NCBI RefSeq assembly: GCF_028752835.1
Contig: NZ_CP087952.1
Location: 2,337,041 to 2,401,040, forward strand
DNA from: Desulfosarcina sp. BuS5
GTDB taxonomy: Bacteria > Desulfobacterota > Desulfobacteria > Desulfobacterales > BuS5
Reading direction: 5' to 3'
Length of the DNA stretch: 64,000 bases
A program made the translations under genes and the position numbers. Shown here one piece after another: positions 11,896 to 21,855 of the stretch (positions are counted from its first letter, which is position 1; every line of letters begins with the position of its first letter). The notes under the pieces were generated by a model. The model made no database searches. It worked only from the letters and a program-made list of their open reading frames with translations, and was not told the origin of the DNA.

Positions 11896-13577
11896 AATCT
11901 AAAATTCTGATTGTTGATGACGAGGAAAACTTAAGATTCAGCCTGGAAAGATTTCTTTTGACTGCCGGATATGAGGTGGCGACCGCTGAAGATTACGATG
12001 TAGCCATGGCCAGGATAAATGAAACGAATTTAGATTTGATATTCTCGGATATTATCTTAAAAGGCAAGACCGGAATTGATATCCTGCAGGCGGTAAAGGA
12101 AAGAAACCTGCAATCTCCGGTTGTGTTGTTTACCGGCGCCCCCAATATTGAAAACGCTTCAGAGGCTGTCCGGCTGGGTGCATTTGACTATCTTCCCAAA
12201 CCGGTACGGCAGGAAACATTGTTGCGGGTTGCCAAATCAGCTTTGCATCATAAGGCTCTGATTGATGAGAAAGAGAGCTACCGCGCAAACCTTGAAGCTA
12301 TTTTCAAAAGCGTCAAAGATGCTATTATTACTGTGGATCAAGAGTTGTCGGTTATCGAAGTCAATGATACTGCCGGAAAGATATGCGGAATTTTCCGGGA
12401 TGCGGCCATCGGCAAGGCCTTTAATACTTTGCTGAAAGGGTGCCATGGAAAATGCCTTGAAATCATGAAAGAAACTATCAGGAAAAAACAGCCTGTTGAA
12501 GCGCGTCGGGTTGAATGCCATCGCAAAGACCGGCCGGAGCAGGTTGTATCCCTGACCGCATATCCACTTTTAAATCGCCGGAACCTGTTTTCAGGGGGAA
12601 TCCTGGTGGTCAGAGATGAAACCCGCCTGGATAATCTGGAGCGAAATCTGAAAGAACGTCAACAGCTTCATAATATTATCGGCAAGAGCGTGAAAATGCA
12701 GAAGGTTTATTCTCTCATAAAGGGACTGACCGATGTTCAGACCGGAGTTTTGATTACCGGAGAAACCGGAACCGGCAAGGAACTGGTTGCAGAGGCGCTC
12801 CACCATCAAGGAGTGCGCAAAAATAAAACACTTGTAAAGGCCAACTGTGGAGCCCTGTCGGAGGATTTGCTGGAAAGTGAACTTTTTGGACATATCAGGG
12901 GCGCATTTACCGGCGCTGTGAGAGATAAGATCGGCCTGTTTCAAAGAGCCGATGGTGGAACCATTTTTCTGGATGAAATCGGTGAGACTTCACCCCGGGT
13001 ACAACTGCGCCTGCTGAGGATCCTTCAGGAAATGGAATTTCAGCGTGTGGGAGATTCAACCCCGATCAAGGTGGATGTGCGGGTGGTTGCCGCTACCAAC
13101 AAAAATCTCCGTGAAGAAGTAAGACTTGGCAGGTTCCGGGAAGACCTTTATTACCGTTTAAAGGTGGTGGAAGTAAGCATGCCTCCGCTCAGGGATAAAC
13201 GGGATGATATACCTCTTTTAGTTGAGCACTTCCTTAAAAAGTTCAACCGCAAGTTCAACAAAAAAAATATTACGATTTCGGAAGATGTGCAGAAGATATT
13301 TATGGAATATTCCTGGCCGGGTAATGTCAGGGAGCTGGAACATGCGCTGGAGCATGCATTTATCCTTTGCAGCAGGGAAACTATTGTCGTCGATCATTTG
13401 CCGCCTGAATTAAAGGTTCTCAATGCCCCTAAAGGAGAAGAGGACGATTATTGCCGGATCATCCTTCATGCTCTTGAGCAGACCCGCTGGAACAAAACCG
13501 AGGCAGCCCGTTTACTGGGGATAAGCCGGCAAAGTTTATATAGAAAAATCAAAGCTTTCAGGATTATGAAAAACTGA
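11892..13577 (+). CDS. NtrC-family sigma-54 activator with PAS domain
   Basis: 561 residues: receiver (Asp53 in IFSDIILKG, Lys103), PAS (about 133-245) containing several cysteines (GCHGKC), AAA+ sigma-54 interaction domain with Walker A GETGTGKE (290-297) and the sigma-54 contact loop GAFTGA (337-342), and a Fis-type helix-turn-helix ending (WNKTEAARLLGISRQSLYRKI). It should be phosphorylated by the overlapping upstream kinase, bind enhancer sites and drive sigma-54 promoters. Two matching palindromes and a sigma-54 promoter lie just downstream. The PAS cysteines could add metal or redox sensing; that is inference. Confidence 0.95.
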   Translation: MKSKILIVDDEENLRFSLERFLLTAGYEVATAEDYDVAMARINETNLDLIFSDIILKGKTGIDILQAVKERNLQSPVVLFTGAPNIENASEAVRLGAFDYLPKPVRQETLLRVAKSALHHKALIDEKESYRANLEAIFKSVKDAIITVDQELSVIEVNDTAGKICGIFRDAAIGKAFNTLLKGCHGKCLEIMKETIRKKQPVEARRVECHRKDRPEQVVSLTAYPLLNRRNLFSGGILVVRDETRLDNLERNLKERQQLHNIIGKSVKMQKVYSLIKGLTDVQTGVLITGETGTGKELVAEALHHQGVRKNKTLVKANCGALSEDLLESELFGHIRGAFTGAVRDKIGLFQRADGGTIFLDEIGETSPRVQLRLLRILQEMEFQRVGDSTPIKVDVRVVAATNKNLREEVRLGRFREDLYYRLKVVEVSMPPLRDKRDDIPLLVEHFLKKFNRKFNKKNITISEDVQKIFMEYSWPGNVRELEHALEHAFILCSRETIVVDHLPPELKVLNAPKGEEDDYCRIILHALEQTRWNKTEAARLLGISRQSLYRKIKAFRIMKN

Positions 13578-13595
13578 ACAGCCCGCATTATAGCA

Positions 13596-13615
13596 ATGTT
13601 ACAATTTGTAACCTG
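13596..13615. promoter_or_regulatory. Enhancer-like palindrome 1 (GTTACA-n3-TGTAAC)
   Basis: ATGTTACAATTTGTAACCTG: a 15-bp perfect inverted repeat (13598-13612) that recurs with few changes at 13766-13785. It starts 18 bp after the activator stop codon and about 290 bp upstream of the sigma-54 promoter, a plausible distance for a bEBP enhancer. Confidence 0.6.
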
Positions 13616-13765
13616 AATTTTGTAAGGCTGTTATTTTACGGCATATTCTCCCTCACCCTGCCCTGCCAGGGAAGCTTTTTCAAGAAAAGCTCAGTCCGGC
13701 CATGTTTTGTCTAACATATTAAAATTGCAGCAACATTATACTTACGACTTCAATCCTTTCCTGTG

Positions 13766-13785
13766 ATGTTACACTCTGTAACCTG
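13766..13785. promoter_or_regulatory. Enhancer-like palindrome 2 (GTTACA-n3-TGTAAC)
   Basis: ATGTTACACTCTGTAACCTG matches palindrome 1 at 17 of 20 positions, including ATGTTACA and TGTAACCTG flanks. Its centre is about 129 bp upstream of the sigma-54 -12 GC, the usual enhancer distance. Two near-identical sites in 170 bp argue for a bound dimer pair. Confidence 0.62.
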
Positions 13786-13890
13786 TAAACCCCGACTATC
13801 ACATTCAAGCCACTCCCCCTCCCTTTCCCTCCTGCTATAACCAATAGTTATTATTATAAAAAGTTTAATTCAAGCTGCTTTGTATCTTTC

Positions 13891-13906
13891 CGGCATATCT
13901 TTTGCG
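13891..13906 (+). promoter_or_regulatory. Sigma-54 promoter
   Basis: CGGCAT-ATCTT-TTGCG fits the -24/-12 pattern TGGCAC-N5-TTGCW: GG at 13892-13893 and GC at 13904-13905 with exactly ten bases between. It is 53 bp before the small protein gene at 13959 and downstream of two enhancer-like palindromes and an NtrC-type activator gene. Confidence 0.65.
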
Positions 13907-13958
13907 TAATAAAAGGACAAGGGGTCGCTCAAAACAAATTTCATACTTTGAGGTATAG

Positions 13959-14174
13959 ATGCAGATGAATGGAACAGACAACAGCAATAACCAAAAAAAA
14001 CTGGACCGCATCTGTCCTTTTATTCAAAACCCTCACAAGGACTGCCATTGCGTAGATATGAACAGTCGCAAGGTAAATGATGTAATATATTACTGTCAAA
14101 AAAATTTTAAAAAATGTAAAATCTATAAAAGGCTTTTAAAGGAGAGACAGCATGCCCAGAATACTGGTTGTTGA
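13959..14174 (+). CDS. Small Cys-rich protein, first gene of the sigma-54 operon
   Basis: 71 residues with seven cysteines, five of them in the middle segment (CPF, CHC, YYC, KKC), a pattern suggesting a metal-binding or Fe-S mini-domain. No membrane helix or signal peptide. ATG 13959 follows TTGAGG. The last 23 bases overlap the start of the next gene, so translation is coupled to the sensor kinase. I do not recognise a named family. A redox or metal accessory to the receiver-kinase is possible but unproven. Confidence 0.6.
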   Translation: MQMNGTDNSNNQKKLDRICPFIQNPHKDCHCVDMNSRKVNDVIYYCQKNFKKCKIYKRLLKERQHAQNTGC

Positions 14175-16092
14175 TGACGAGGAAAACATCCGCTTTTCAT
14201 TCAAACATTTTTTGACGGCGGCAGGGTATGAGGTTGTCACAGTAACCCACCCGATTGATGCCAGGGCTATTCTGTCAGCCAATGAGTTTGATGTGGCGAT
14301 AATCGATCGGATATTGTCAGATGGGCAAAACGGGATTGATCTCGTGAAATATATCAGAGCTGTCCAGCCCTTTTGCGAGCCGGTCCTGATGTCCGGATAC
14401 CCCAGCTTCAGTTCGGCCGCCGAAACACTCCAATTTGAGACCTTTGCCTATCTGGCCAAACCGGTGAAACAGGAAAAACTCTGTCGCGTTGTGGCGGAAG
14501 CAGTCCACAAAAGCAAGGCCAAAAAGAATTCAGGACATTTCAAAAGCGTTCTTCAATCAATTTTTCATTCTTCGCCGAATGCGATAGCCATTTGTGACCT
14601 TTCCGGCCGGGCCAGATTTGTCAACCCCTCTTTTACCCGGATATTCGGATACGATAAAAAAGAAGTGATCGGGAAACATATCGACTACATCCCCGCCTGG
14701 GATCAGCAAAAGACTGAATCCGAGATAGCCGACCTCCGCATGGAAAAATTCGTTCCGGAAAGGGAAACTCAAAGATTGACAAAAAATGGTCAACTGATTG
14801 ATGTAACCATTAACCAGTCGGTCTGCCGGGACAGTCAAGGGAAAGCGACCGACATCTTATTTATCATCCGTGATGTTACAGACAAAAGGGAGATAGAAAA
14901 GCAATTCCAGCATGCGCAAAAGATGGAAGCCATCGGCATCTTGGCAGGAGGCATTGCCCATGATTTTAACAATATCCTCATGCTTATGCTGGGGCGTGCC
15001 GAGTTGGCCCTGATGGATATGCCTGAAGACAGCCCGGCCCGAAAAAATCTGGAAACAATCCTGAAGGCCGGCAAGCGTGCCAGGGACCTGACAAGACAGA
15101 TTCTGGCCTTCAGCCGGAAGGCTGGACATGCAAAAAAGCCGGTTCAAATTTCCCTCATCATCAAGGAGTCTCTCAAACTGCTGGAGGCAGGACTTCCGGA
15201 CAGCATTGAGATTAAGCAGAACATCAGCACAAACTGCGGAACCATTTTGGCCGATCCGACCCTGATACACCAATTGATCATGAATCTTTGCACTAATGCC
15301 TATCATTCTATGCGCGAAAAAGGCGGTGTTATAGAGATAAACATGCAAGATGTGGATTTTGAATCCCGGGATTCCCGGATCGACCTGGCGCCCGGGCCAT
15401 ACCTGCAGTTGACCGTAAGTGACACAGGGCACGGCATGGATAAGGATACGATGGATCATATCTTTGAGCCATATTTTACCACCAAGGCGGTTGGCGAAGG
15501 AACCGGCCTGGGCCTGTCAGTGGTACATGGAGTCATAAAAAGCCACGGAGGCGCGATCACAGTCACAAGTGAAGTCGGCAAGGGGAGCACGTTCCAGGTC
15601 TATTTTCCCAAAATAAAGAACGTCTTAACAAAAAAAACAAAAACTGTCGAAGCGGTATGCGGGGATAAAGAAAACATATTATTTGTGGATGATGAAGCAG
15701 AGATTGTTCTTGTGATGCAGCAGATGCTGGAGCATCTCGGTTACACCGTCACGGCGCGGACCAACGGCATGGAGGCGCTGGAGGCTTTCCAGGCACACCC
15801 GGACAAGTATGATCTGCTCATCACCGATCAGTCCATGCCCGGGATGACAGGCCTCCGGTTGGCTGAGGAAGTCACGCGCATCCGGGCTGATATTCCCATA
15901 ATCCATCTTACCGGTGTATGTGAACAAACAACTGCGGGTGATGCCACAAAAAAAATTATTAGCGAGTCTATCTCCAAGCCTGTGAATATGGAAGAACTTG
16001 GTAAGGCGATCCGGCGGGCGCTGAAACCCGGGCGCAGGTCAACAAATAACGAAAGCAAACAACAGGGAGGTGAGAAACAATGGATAAATTAA
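14152..16092 (+). CDS. REC-PAS-kinase-REC hybrid sensor protein
   Basis: 646 residues: N-terminal receiver (Asp52 in VAIIDRIL), PAS (about 130-250), HisKA with phospho-His270 (GGIAHDFNN), HATPase_c (NLCTNAYHS, DTGHGMD, GTGLGLSV), and a second receiver (Asp559 in LLITDQSMPG). The N-terminal receiver resembles that of the upstream NtrC regulator (both start with ILVVDDEEN-type sequence), so the two may be related by duplication. Ribosome site AAAGGAGAG precedes ATG 14152. It is co-directional and overlapping with the small Cys-rich gene before and CheW after, suggesting control of a receptor-CheW unit. Confidence 0.93.
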   Translation: MPRILVVDDEENIRFSFKHFLTAAGYEVVTVTHPIDARAILSANEFDVAIIDRILSDGQNGIDLVKYIRAVQPFCEPVLMSGYPSFSSAAETLQFETFAYLAKPVKQEKLCRVVAEAVHKSKAKKNSGHFKSVLQSIFHSSPNAIAICDLSGRARFVNPSFTRIFGYDKKEVIGKHIDYIPAWDQQKTESEIADLRMEKFVPERETQRLTKNGQLIDVTINQSVCRDSQGKATDILFIIRDVTDKREIEKQFQHAQKMEAIGILAGGIAHDFNNILMLMLGRAELALMDMPEDSPARKNLETILKAGKRARDLTRQILAFSRKAGHAKKPVQISLIIKESLKLLEAGLPDSIEIKQNISTNCGTILADPTLIHQLIMNLCTNAYHSMREKGGVIEINMQDVDFESRDSRIDLAPGPYLQLTVSDTGHGMDKDTMDHIFEPYFTTKAVGEGTGLGLSVVHGVIKSHGGAITVTSEVGKGSTFQVYFPKIKNVLTKKTKTVEAVCGDKENILFVDDEAEIVLVMQQMLEHLGYTVTARTNGMEALEAFQAHPDKYDLLITDQSMPGMTGLRLAEEVTRIRADIPIIHLTGVCEQTTAGDATKKIISESISKPVNMEELGKAIRRALKPGRRSTNNESKQQGGEKQWIN

Positions 16093-16592
16093 CGGAAAAA
16101 ATGGACCAGGAGGTAAAATCCACGATCAACAGGCAGGGAAAATATTTAACCTTTAGCCTGGCCGAGGAGGAATACGGTATCGGTATCCTGAAGATCAAAG
16201 AGATAATCGGGATGATGCCGATTACAACTGTACCTCAGACCCCTGATTTTATAAAAGGCGTCATCAATTTAAGAGGCAAGGTTATTCCTGTGACGGATTT
16301 GCGGATCAGGTTCGGGATTGATCCCGGTGATTACACGGAACGTACCTGTATTATAGTAGTGGAGATCGAAAGAGAAATCGCCACGCTTCAGATAGGAATA
16401 GTGGTCGATTCCGTATCAGAGGTACTGAACATCACAGATAAGGATGTCGAGGATACCCCGACTTTTGGAATAAAACTTAAGACGGATTATATCCTCGGTA
16501 TGGCCAAGATTGATGACGGCGTGAAGATTCTGCTTGATATAGATAGAGTGCTGAATGCTGAAGAAATGGCCGAACTTGCAAAAGCGGCATAA
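16080..16592 (+). CDS. cheW: CheW chemotaxis coupling protein, second copy
   Basis: 170 residues with the CheW layout: YLTFSLAEEEYGIGILKIKE opening, TTVPQTPDFIKGVINLRGK receptor/CheA contact motif, and GMAKIDDGVKILLDIDRVL ending. It diverges clearly from the CheW at 3917. ATG 16080 has GGGAGGTGAG upstream and overlaps the end of the sensor kinase by 13 bp. It is followed 39 bp later by a transmembrane receptor, so it probably couples that receptor to a CheA encoded elsewhere, perhaps the one at the left edge. Confidence 0.95.
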   Translation: MDKLTEKMDQEVKSTINRQGKYLTFSLAEEEYGIGILKIKEIIGMMPITTVPQTPDFIKGVINLRGKVIPVTDLRIRFGIDPGDYTERTCIIVVEIEREIATLQIGIVVDSVSEVLNITDKDVEDTPTFGIKLKTDYILGMAKIDDGVKILLDIDRVLNAEEMAELAKAA

Positions 16593-16631
16593 TTATAAAT
16601 AGAATAAAAACAATAACAAAGAGGATTGAAT

Positions 16632-18545
16632 ATGTTTAAAAATATGAAAATCGGGACAAAAATAGCTGCTCTTGCGGTCATACTGATTTTTCTCGGAACA
16701 TTTGAAGCTCTTACCGGGTACATTGGACTCTCCAACGTGGTAAACCGGGTAGAGAAAGCAGATGACGTTAATCGCCTGGTAAAGGGAATAATGGCAGCCA
16801 GGCAGCAGGAAAAAAATTTTATCATACGCGGTGACAAATCATATATTAATAAAGTATCCGAACAGGTCGAAGCAGTTAAAAAGCAAGCCGCTGAAACCAG
16901 GGTCAAATTTGATCAGAAAATCAATAAAGATCGGATGGATCAGGTGGTAAACGCAGTTAGTGCGTATTCAGCGACATTTAAAAATTATGTTGCGCTGGAA
17001 GAAGAAAAAACAGTCATAATGAAAACCATGCAGTCAAATGCGATGGAAGCCATTGCCCAGGCATATGCTATCCTGGCTGACCAGAAAGCGCAGCTTGCCA
17101 AAGTTGAATCGCAAAACGAGGCTCTTCGGGCCGATAAGCTGGCTAAAGTGGATGACGCCAACCGTTTAATAAAATGGTTTCTCGATGCGCGCAAAAACGA
17201 AAAAAAGGCGATAATTTCGGGGGAGCAGAAGTACAAGGATGCCTTAGACAAAAATATATCCGAAATTCTTGCGCTTGGCAGGGATTTAAAATCGCGTTTT
17301 AAATTTGAAAAAAATATCAGGCAGATCGATAACCTGGTTGCGGCGGTAAACGCTTATGCCGTTGCTTTTTATAATTTTACCGATCAGATAAAAAAGCAGA
17401 CTGAGGCTGATGAACAGATGGTCACGGCAGCAAGGGAAGCTCAAAAAGTTTGTGAGGATGCCAGCAAAGACCAGAAGGCCAAAATGACGGATCAAATTAC
17501 ATCCGCCAATACTATACTAATTGCTGTGATCGTGGTCGCATTGATTACCGCCTTTCTACTTACCTTTTTTATTGTCAAAAGCATAACCGCGACTCTACAC
17601 CGTGTAATAAACGGTTTGACGGAAGGCGCAGAACAGGTTGCTTCCGCATCCGGGCAGATATCATCTGCCAGCCAGTCCCTGGCAGAAGGAGCATCCGAGC
17701 AGGCAGCGTCGATCGAGGAGACGTCCGCATCACTTGAAGAGATGTCTTCCATGACCAAACAAAACGCGGACAATGCAGGCCAGGCTGATAGCCTGATGAA
17801 AGATACCAACCAGGTGGTATCAGTCGCCAACCAGTCCATGACAGGCCTTATCTCTTCCATGGAAGAAATTTCAAAGGCCAGCGACGAGACCCAGAAGGTG
17901 ATTAAAACAATTGATGAGATAGCCTTCCAGACCAACCTGCTGGCATTAAACGCAGCAGTTGAAGCGGCCAGGGCCGGCGAAGCAGGCGCAGGGTTTGCCG
18001 TGGTGGCCGAGGAAGTAAGAAATTTGGCCTTACGTTCCGCCGAAGCTGCCAAAAGCACGGCGGTATTGATTGAAGGAACCATAAAAAAAGTAAAGGAAGG
18101 CTCTGAGCTGGTGAACAGTACTAATGCTGAATTTACCAGGGTCGCTGATAGTACATCCAGGGTGGGCGAACTGGTGGACGAAATCTCGGCAGCTTCCAAT
18201 GAACAGGCCCAGGGAATCGAACAGGTGAATGCTACCGTAACCGAGATGGATAAGGTGACCCAGCAAAACGCGGCCAATGCCGAAGAGTCAGCCAGCGCCT
18301 CGGAAGAACTGAACGCTCAGACTGAAGAGATGCGGAGCATGGTCGGTGAACTTATGGCAATGGTAGGAGGCGGCAGAGACACAGATTCTTCCATGATTAA
18401 ATCCCGGAAAAAGAGTACTCATAAAACCATTACCGCTCCGGCCCAAAAAGCCGCCGATAGAAAGCTTACAACAAACAAATCCAGTGAAATCAACCCGAAT
18501 CAGGTCATACCGCTGGATGACGATGATAATTTTACAGATTTTTAA
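16632..18545 (+). CDS. Transmembrane methyl-accepting chemotaxis protein with helical sensor domain
   Basis: 637 residues: membrane helix 1 (about 10-31), a large periplasmic helical region of about 260 residues, helix 2 (about 290-315, [20 protein letters not shown]), short HAMP-like linker and an MCP signalling domain with tip [15 protein letters not shown]. The periplasmic part contains two related segments ([16 protein letters not shown] and [16 protein letters not shown]), matching the bimodular helical (HBM-like) sensor architecture that binds small organic acids in some receptors. The protein ends NFTDF, an aromatic-x-x-aromatic CheR/CheB tether. ATG 16632 with GAGG upstream is preferred to TTG 16626. 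Confidence 0.94.
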   Translation: MFKNMKIGTKIAALAVILIFLGTFEALTGYIGLSNVVNRVEKADDVNRLVKGIMAARQQEKNFIIRGDKSYINKVSEQVEAVKKQAAETRVKFDQKINKDRMDQVVNAVSAYSATFKNYVALEEEKTVIMKTMQSNAMEAIAQAYAILADQKAQLAKVESQNEALRADKLAKVDDANRLIKWFLDARKNEKKAIISGEQKYKDALDKNISEILALGRDLKSRFKFEKNIRQIDNLVAAVNAYAVAFYNFTDQIKKQTEADEQMVTAAREAQKVCEDASKDQKAKMTDQITSANTILIAVIVVALITAFLLTFFIVKSITATLHRVINGLTEGAEQVASASGQISSASQSLAEGASEQAASIEETSASLEEMSSMTKQNADNAGQADSLMKDTNQVVSVANQSMTGLISSMEEISKASDETQKVIKTIDEIAFQTNLLALNAAVEAARAGEAGAGFAVVAEEVRNLALRSAEAAKSTAVLIEGTIKKVKEGSELVNSTNAEFTRVADSTSRVGELVDEISAASNEQAQGIEQVNATVTEMDKVTQQNAANAEESASASEELNAQTEEMRSMVGELMAMVGGGRDTDSSMIKSRKKSTHKTITAPAQKAADRKLTTNKSSEINPNQVIPLDDDDNFTDF

Positions 18546-18548
18546 CTA

Positions 18549-18602
18549 TTTCGTCCTCGTTCCTAATGAACGGGGACGTTAATTCGTCCTCGTTCCTAAC
18601 GT
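18549..18602 (+). repeat. REP-like inverted repeat after the receptor gene
   Basis: CGTCCTCGTTC and GAACGGGGACG form a hairpin with an 11-bp stem and one mismatch, followed by a further CGTCCTCGTTCC half unit. The same units (GGAACGGGGACGAAAT) follow the stops at 8468 and 21607. It may act as a transcript 3' end or REP element; there is no strong T run, so I do not call a terminator. Confidence 0.6.
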
Positions 18603-18677
18603 TCAAATTCTTTCCTGGTTTGGTGTTATAATGGCCGAAGATAGAATAAAGCCATATTCCTAAAACTTTATTTCACA

Positions 18678-18693
18678 TGGCATAAACATTGCT
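18678..18693 (+). promoter_or_regulatory. Sigma-54 promoter upstream of the PhnD-like hybrid kinase
   Basis: TGGCAT-AAACA-TTGCT matches TGGCAC-N5-TTGCW with only one change in the conserved blocks; GG (18679-18680) and GC (18691-18692) are ten bases apart. The start codon is 116 bp downstream. No copy of the GTTACA palindrome is seen nearby, so a different activator, or more distant sites, may be used. Confidence 0.7.
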
Positions 18694-18808
18694 TTATCTT
18701 TTAAGATAAAACTTCTCTCCCAAAAATCTTGAATTTTAATCTATAAGCTCGCTCAGGTAAGCGTAGACTACGAAAATAACTTCTATAATCGAGAAGGATT
18801 AAAATTTT

Positions 18809-21607
18809 ATGTCTGTATTTAAAATAAAAAAGCCCCGCATACGTATCGGGATTTTTTTTATATTGGGAATATTTTTTTTGTCTATTCTATCGACACCCTG
18901 CGCTAAGGAAGCAGCCGAGTCTGTCAGGATAGGCGTGCTGGCCAAGCGCGGGGCAGACCTGTGTTTGCAAAAATGGGGGCCGACGGCCGGATATCTGACT
19001 CAAAAAATACCGGGATATTCTTTTGAAATTGTTACCATGGATTTTGATTCGGTCTATTCAACAGTTCAGCAAGCCAGGGTTGATTTTATTATAGTTAATC
19101 CCTCTTTTTACGTTGGACTTGAATTAAAGCATAATGTTAGCCGGATTACCACATTAAAAAACCTGTGGAACGGTAAAATAGCCACAGAATTCGGCGGAGT
19201 AATTTTTTGCAGGGCCGACCGCAATGATATCCGGCAAATCGCCGATCTCAAGAACAAAATATTTATGGCGCCCGACAAAAATTCTTTTGGCGCATGGCAA
19301 GCCGGCCGGCTGGAGCTGAAAAAGCATGGCATTGATCCTTATCACGATTTTAAGAATTTGCGTTTTGGCGGCACACATGACGCGGTTGTTTACGCTGTGC
19401 GCGACGGTAAGGTAGATGCCGGTTCCGTAAGGACAGACGCTCTTGAACGTCTGGCAAAAGAAGGCAAAATCAATCTAAAAAATTTCTTTATAATTAATGA
19501 ATACAAAGATAAACTTTTTCCCTTTGTTCATTCGACCCCGCTTTATCCTGAATGGCCGTTTGCCAAAGTAAAACATACATCCAACGATCTGGCCGAAAAG
19601 GTTGCGGCCGTCCTTTTGAAGATGCCCTCTGACAGCCCTGCTGCAATGGCCGCTAAATGCGCAGGCTGGACAATTCCCAGTAATTACCAGCCGGTGCATC
19701 AATGTCTGAAAGCGCTGCGAATCGGCCCATACAAAGATTACGGCAAAATGAGCATCCAGGAAATGTTCCGGCAACACTATTACTGGTTTTTCGGAGTCAT
19801 AGCAGCCTTTATTGTTCTGTTGTTGATGTTTCGATTTTATCACGATATCAATAAAAAACTTAATGCCGCCCTGGCCGACCGGGAAGAAGAAATAATTAAG
19901 CAAAAACAAATTCGGGACGATATGGCGGAAATGAACATTACTTTGGAACAGGCTATTGATCGAGCCAACCGGATGGCCGTAGAGGCCGAGGCCGCCAGTA
20001 TATCTAAAAGCGAATTTTTGGCCAATATGAGCCATGAAATCAGAACTCCCATGAATGCAGTGCTCGGTTTTTCCGAAATGCTGCTTGATACCGGTCTTGA
20101 TGAAGAACAGCGTGATTATGTCAGCACCATTCAAAGAAGCGGCGAATCCCTGCTTTCCTTAATTAACGATATTCTTGATTTTTCCAAAATCGAGGCCGGC
20201 CATCTCGATTTTGAGGAGATCGACTTTGATCCGGAACTTCTGGCCTATGATGTCTGCGAACTGATCCGCCCCAGGATCGGATCAAAACCGATCGAAATTT
20301 TGTGCCGCATCGGGGAAAGCATACCTGCCATTGTAAAAGGAGATCCGACCAGGTTCCGGCAGGTACTGATCAACCTTATGGGCAATGCCCCAAAGTTTAC
20401 CGAATCCGGCGAAATTGAGTTAGCCCTTGATGTTGAAGAAGAAAATAGTAACCGGATAAAACTTCATGCAGCAATAAGGGATACCGGCATCGGTATTCCC
20501 GAAGATAAACTTGAAACCGTTTTTGAGCCATTCAAGCAGGCCGACGGTTCAACCACAAGAAAATATGGCGGCACAGGTCTGGGTCTGGCCATCTGCAAAC
20601 AGATCTCGGAGCTTATGGACGGAAAGGTCTGGGCGGAAAGCAAAGCAGGCCAGGGTTCTGTTTTTCATTTCAGCGCCTGGCTGCAAAAGTCGGAAGAAAA
20701 AGAGCTTAAAAAAATTACGCCGGTATCTCTATCCGGTAAAAAAGCCATTATTGTTGATGACAACCTGACAAATCTGGAGATTTTAGCTCATTCCTTAAAA
20801 ATGCTCGACCTTGAATCTGTCGCCCTGAATCAAGGCGAAGATGTTCTTCCGGCCTTAAAAAACGCCATTAAAGCAGGTGTTCCTTTCGAGCTTGCCTTTC
20901 TGGATATACAGATGCCGGGCATGGACGGCTATGAATTAGCCAAACAGATCCGCAGCGCCGCAGAAATACCTATCAAAGACCTGCCTCTTGTCGCGCTTTC
21001 TTCTTTAATGGGACGGGATTCCGGTAAATGCGAAGAGGCCGGATTTAACGGCTTCCTCAGCAAACCGATTCAAAGAAAAAAACTGCATAATATGCTGAAA
21101 AAAATCATGGGAGAAAAAGCAGATAAAAACATAAAAGAGAACGCAGCAGAACCCAGGATCGCTACTCAACACACTGTCCGGGAGGAGATGAAACAATCGG
21201 CGCGGATACTTCTTGCAGAAGATAACCCGGTTAACCAGAAACTGGCAAACCTGATGCTGAAAAAGGCAGGGTATAAAGTTGAAGTAGCCAATAACGGCAA
21301 AGAGGCCTTTGAAAAATATACCGTCGCGCCTGCGAATTTTAACCTGATTTTTATGGATCTCCAGATGCCCGGGATGGATGGAATTGAAGCAACCGGGGCT
21401 ATTCGGGATTGGGAAGAAACATTTGCGGATCAAAGCCCGGAAGGCATGGAAAAAACGAAACATATTCCGATCATCGCCATGACCGCCAACGCCATGAAAG
21501 GCGACCGGGAAATGTGCCTTGAGGCCGGCATGGATGACTATATTGCAAAGCCGATTAAAAGAGAGCTTGTCTTTGATATGATCAAAAAATGGGTGTTGGA
21601 AGGTTAG
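18809..21607 (+). CDS. PhnD-like periplasmic sensor hybrid histidine kinase
   Basis: 932 residues: signal/anchor helix (12-30), a periplasmic phosphate/phosphonate-type solute-binding domain (about 38-310; [38 protein letters not shown]), second membrane helix (325-345), coiled linker, HisKA with phospho-His409 ([12 protein letters not shown]), HATPase_c (GTGLGLAI), and two receivers ([13 protein letters not shown] and [13 protein letters not shown]). PhnD-type sensor domains bind oxyanions or small ligands; the ligand here is unknown. Read alone, from its own sigma-54 promoter, with a REP-like sequence after the stop. No output domain or HPt is visible, so its target lies elsewhere. Confidence 0.95.
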   Translation: MSVFKIKKPRIRIGIFFILGIFFLSILSTPCAKEAAESVRIGVLAKRGADLCLQKWGPTAGYLTQKIPGYSFEIVTMDFDSVYSTVQQARVDFIIVNPSFYVGLELKHNVSRITTLKNLWNGKIATEFGGVIFCRADRNDIRQIADLKNKIFMAPDKNSFGAWQAGRLELKKHGIDPYHDFKNLRFGGTHDAVVYAVRDGKVDAGSVRTDALERLAKEGKINLKNFFIINEYKDKLFPFVHSTPLYPEWPFAKVKHTSNDLAEKVAAVLLKMPSDSPAAMAAKCAGWTIPSNYQPVHQCLKALRIGPYKDYGKMSIQEMFRQHYYWFFGVIAAFIVLLLMFRFYHDINKKLNAALADREEEIIKQKQIRDDMAEMNITLEQAIDRANRMAVEAEAASISKSEFLANMSHEIRTPMNAVLGFSEMLLDTGLDEEQRDYVSTIQRSGESLLSLINDILDFSKIEAGHLDFEEIDFDPELLAYDVCELIRPRIGSKPIEILCRIGESIPAIVKGDPTRFRQVLINLMGNAPKFTESGEIELALDVEEENSNRIKLHAAIRDTGIGIPEDKLETVFEPFKQADGSTTRKYGGTGLGLAICKQISELMDGKVWAESKAGQGSVFHFSAWLQKSEEKELKKITPVSLSGKKAIIVDDNLTNLEILAHSLKMLDLESVALNQGEDVLPALKNAIKAGVPFELAFLDIQMPGMDGYELAKQIRSAAEIPIKDLPLVALSSLMGRDSGKCEEAGFNGFLSKPIQRKKLHNMLKKIMGEKADKNIKENAAEPRIATQHTVREEMKQSARILLAEDNPVNQKLANLMLKKAGYKVEVANNGKEAFEKYTVAPANFNLIFMDLQMPGMDGIEATGAIRDWEETFADQSPEGMEKTKHIPIIAMTANAMKGDREMCLEAGMDDYIAKPIKRELVFDMIKKWVLEG

Positions 21608-21623
21608 GAACGGGGACGAAATT
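21604..21623 (+). repeat. REP-like GGAACGGGGACGAAAT after the hybrid kinase
   Basis: TAGGAACGGGGACGAAATTC begins at the stop codon of the hybrid kinase. It is the same unit seen after 8468 and as an inverted pair after 18545. Confidence 0.5.
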
Positions 21624-21665
21624 CAGAAAAAAAGTATATTTTTCTTGACACCTGCACATCAATAT

Positions 21666-21680
21666 GTTCAATCTCTGAAC
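21666..21680. promoter_or_regulatory. Possible operator palindrome upstream of the MarR-like gene
   Basis: GTTCA-ATCTC-TGAAC is a perfect 5-bp inverted repeat with a 5-bp centre, 176 bp before the winged-helix regulator gene. A TTGACA lies about 20 bp upstream, but no convincing -10 is spaced from it. Operator role is only a suggestion. Confidence 0.25.
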
Positions 21681-21855
21681 GAATAAATAAAACCTATCTT
21701 GTTTTTCAGTTAAGACAATTAAAACAATTTTAACCTTTCCGGATTTATTCTTGTAAAGCTGTTCCCTGAAGCCGGTCAATAATTATTGTGTAACCTGCCG
21801 GGCGGAGCTATAGACTTTGGTGCGAAGGCAGAGCCTGTGAATGAGGTAAATACAT

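Noticed and set aside
13920-13937. GGGGTCGCTCAAAACAAAT resembling the MITE end
   Set aside because: Only the first dozen bases resemble the terminus, no second arm or core is present, and the place between promoter and gene can be explained without it.
17492-18277. A 261-codon minus-strand frame rich in Ala/Ser opposite the receptor signalling domain
   Set aside because: MCP signalling regions commonly give open antisense frames; no independent signal.
21643-21680. TTGACA followed by AT-rich sequence, possible sigma-70 promoter of the MarR-like gene
   Set aside because: No hexamer near TATAAT lies 16-18 bp downstream.
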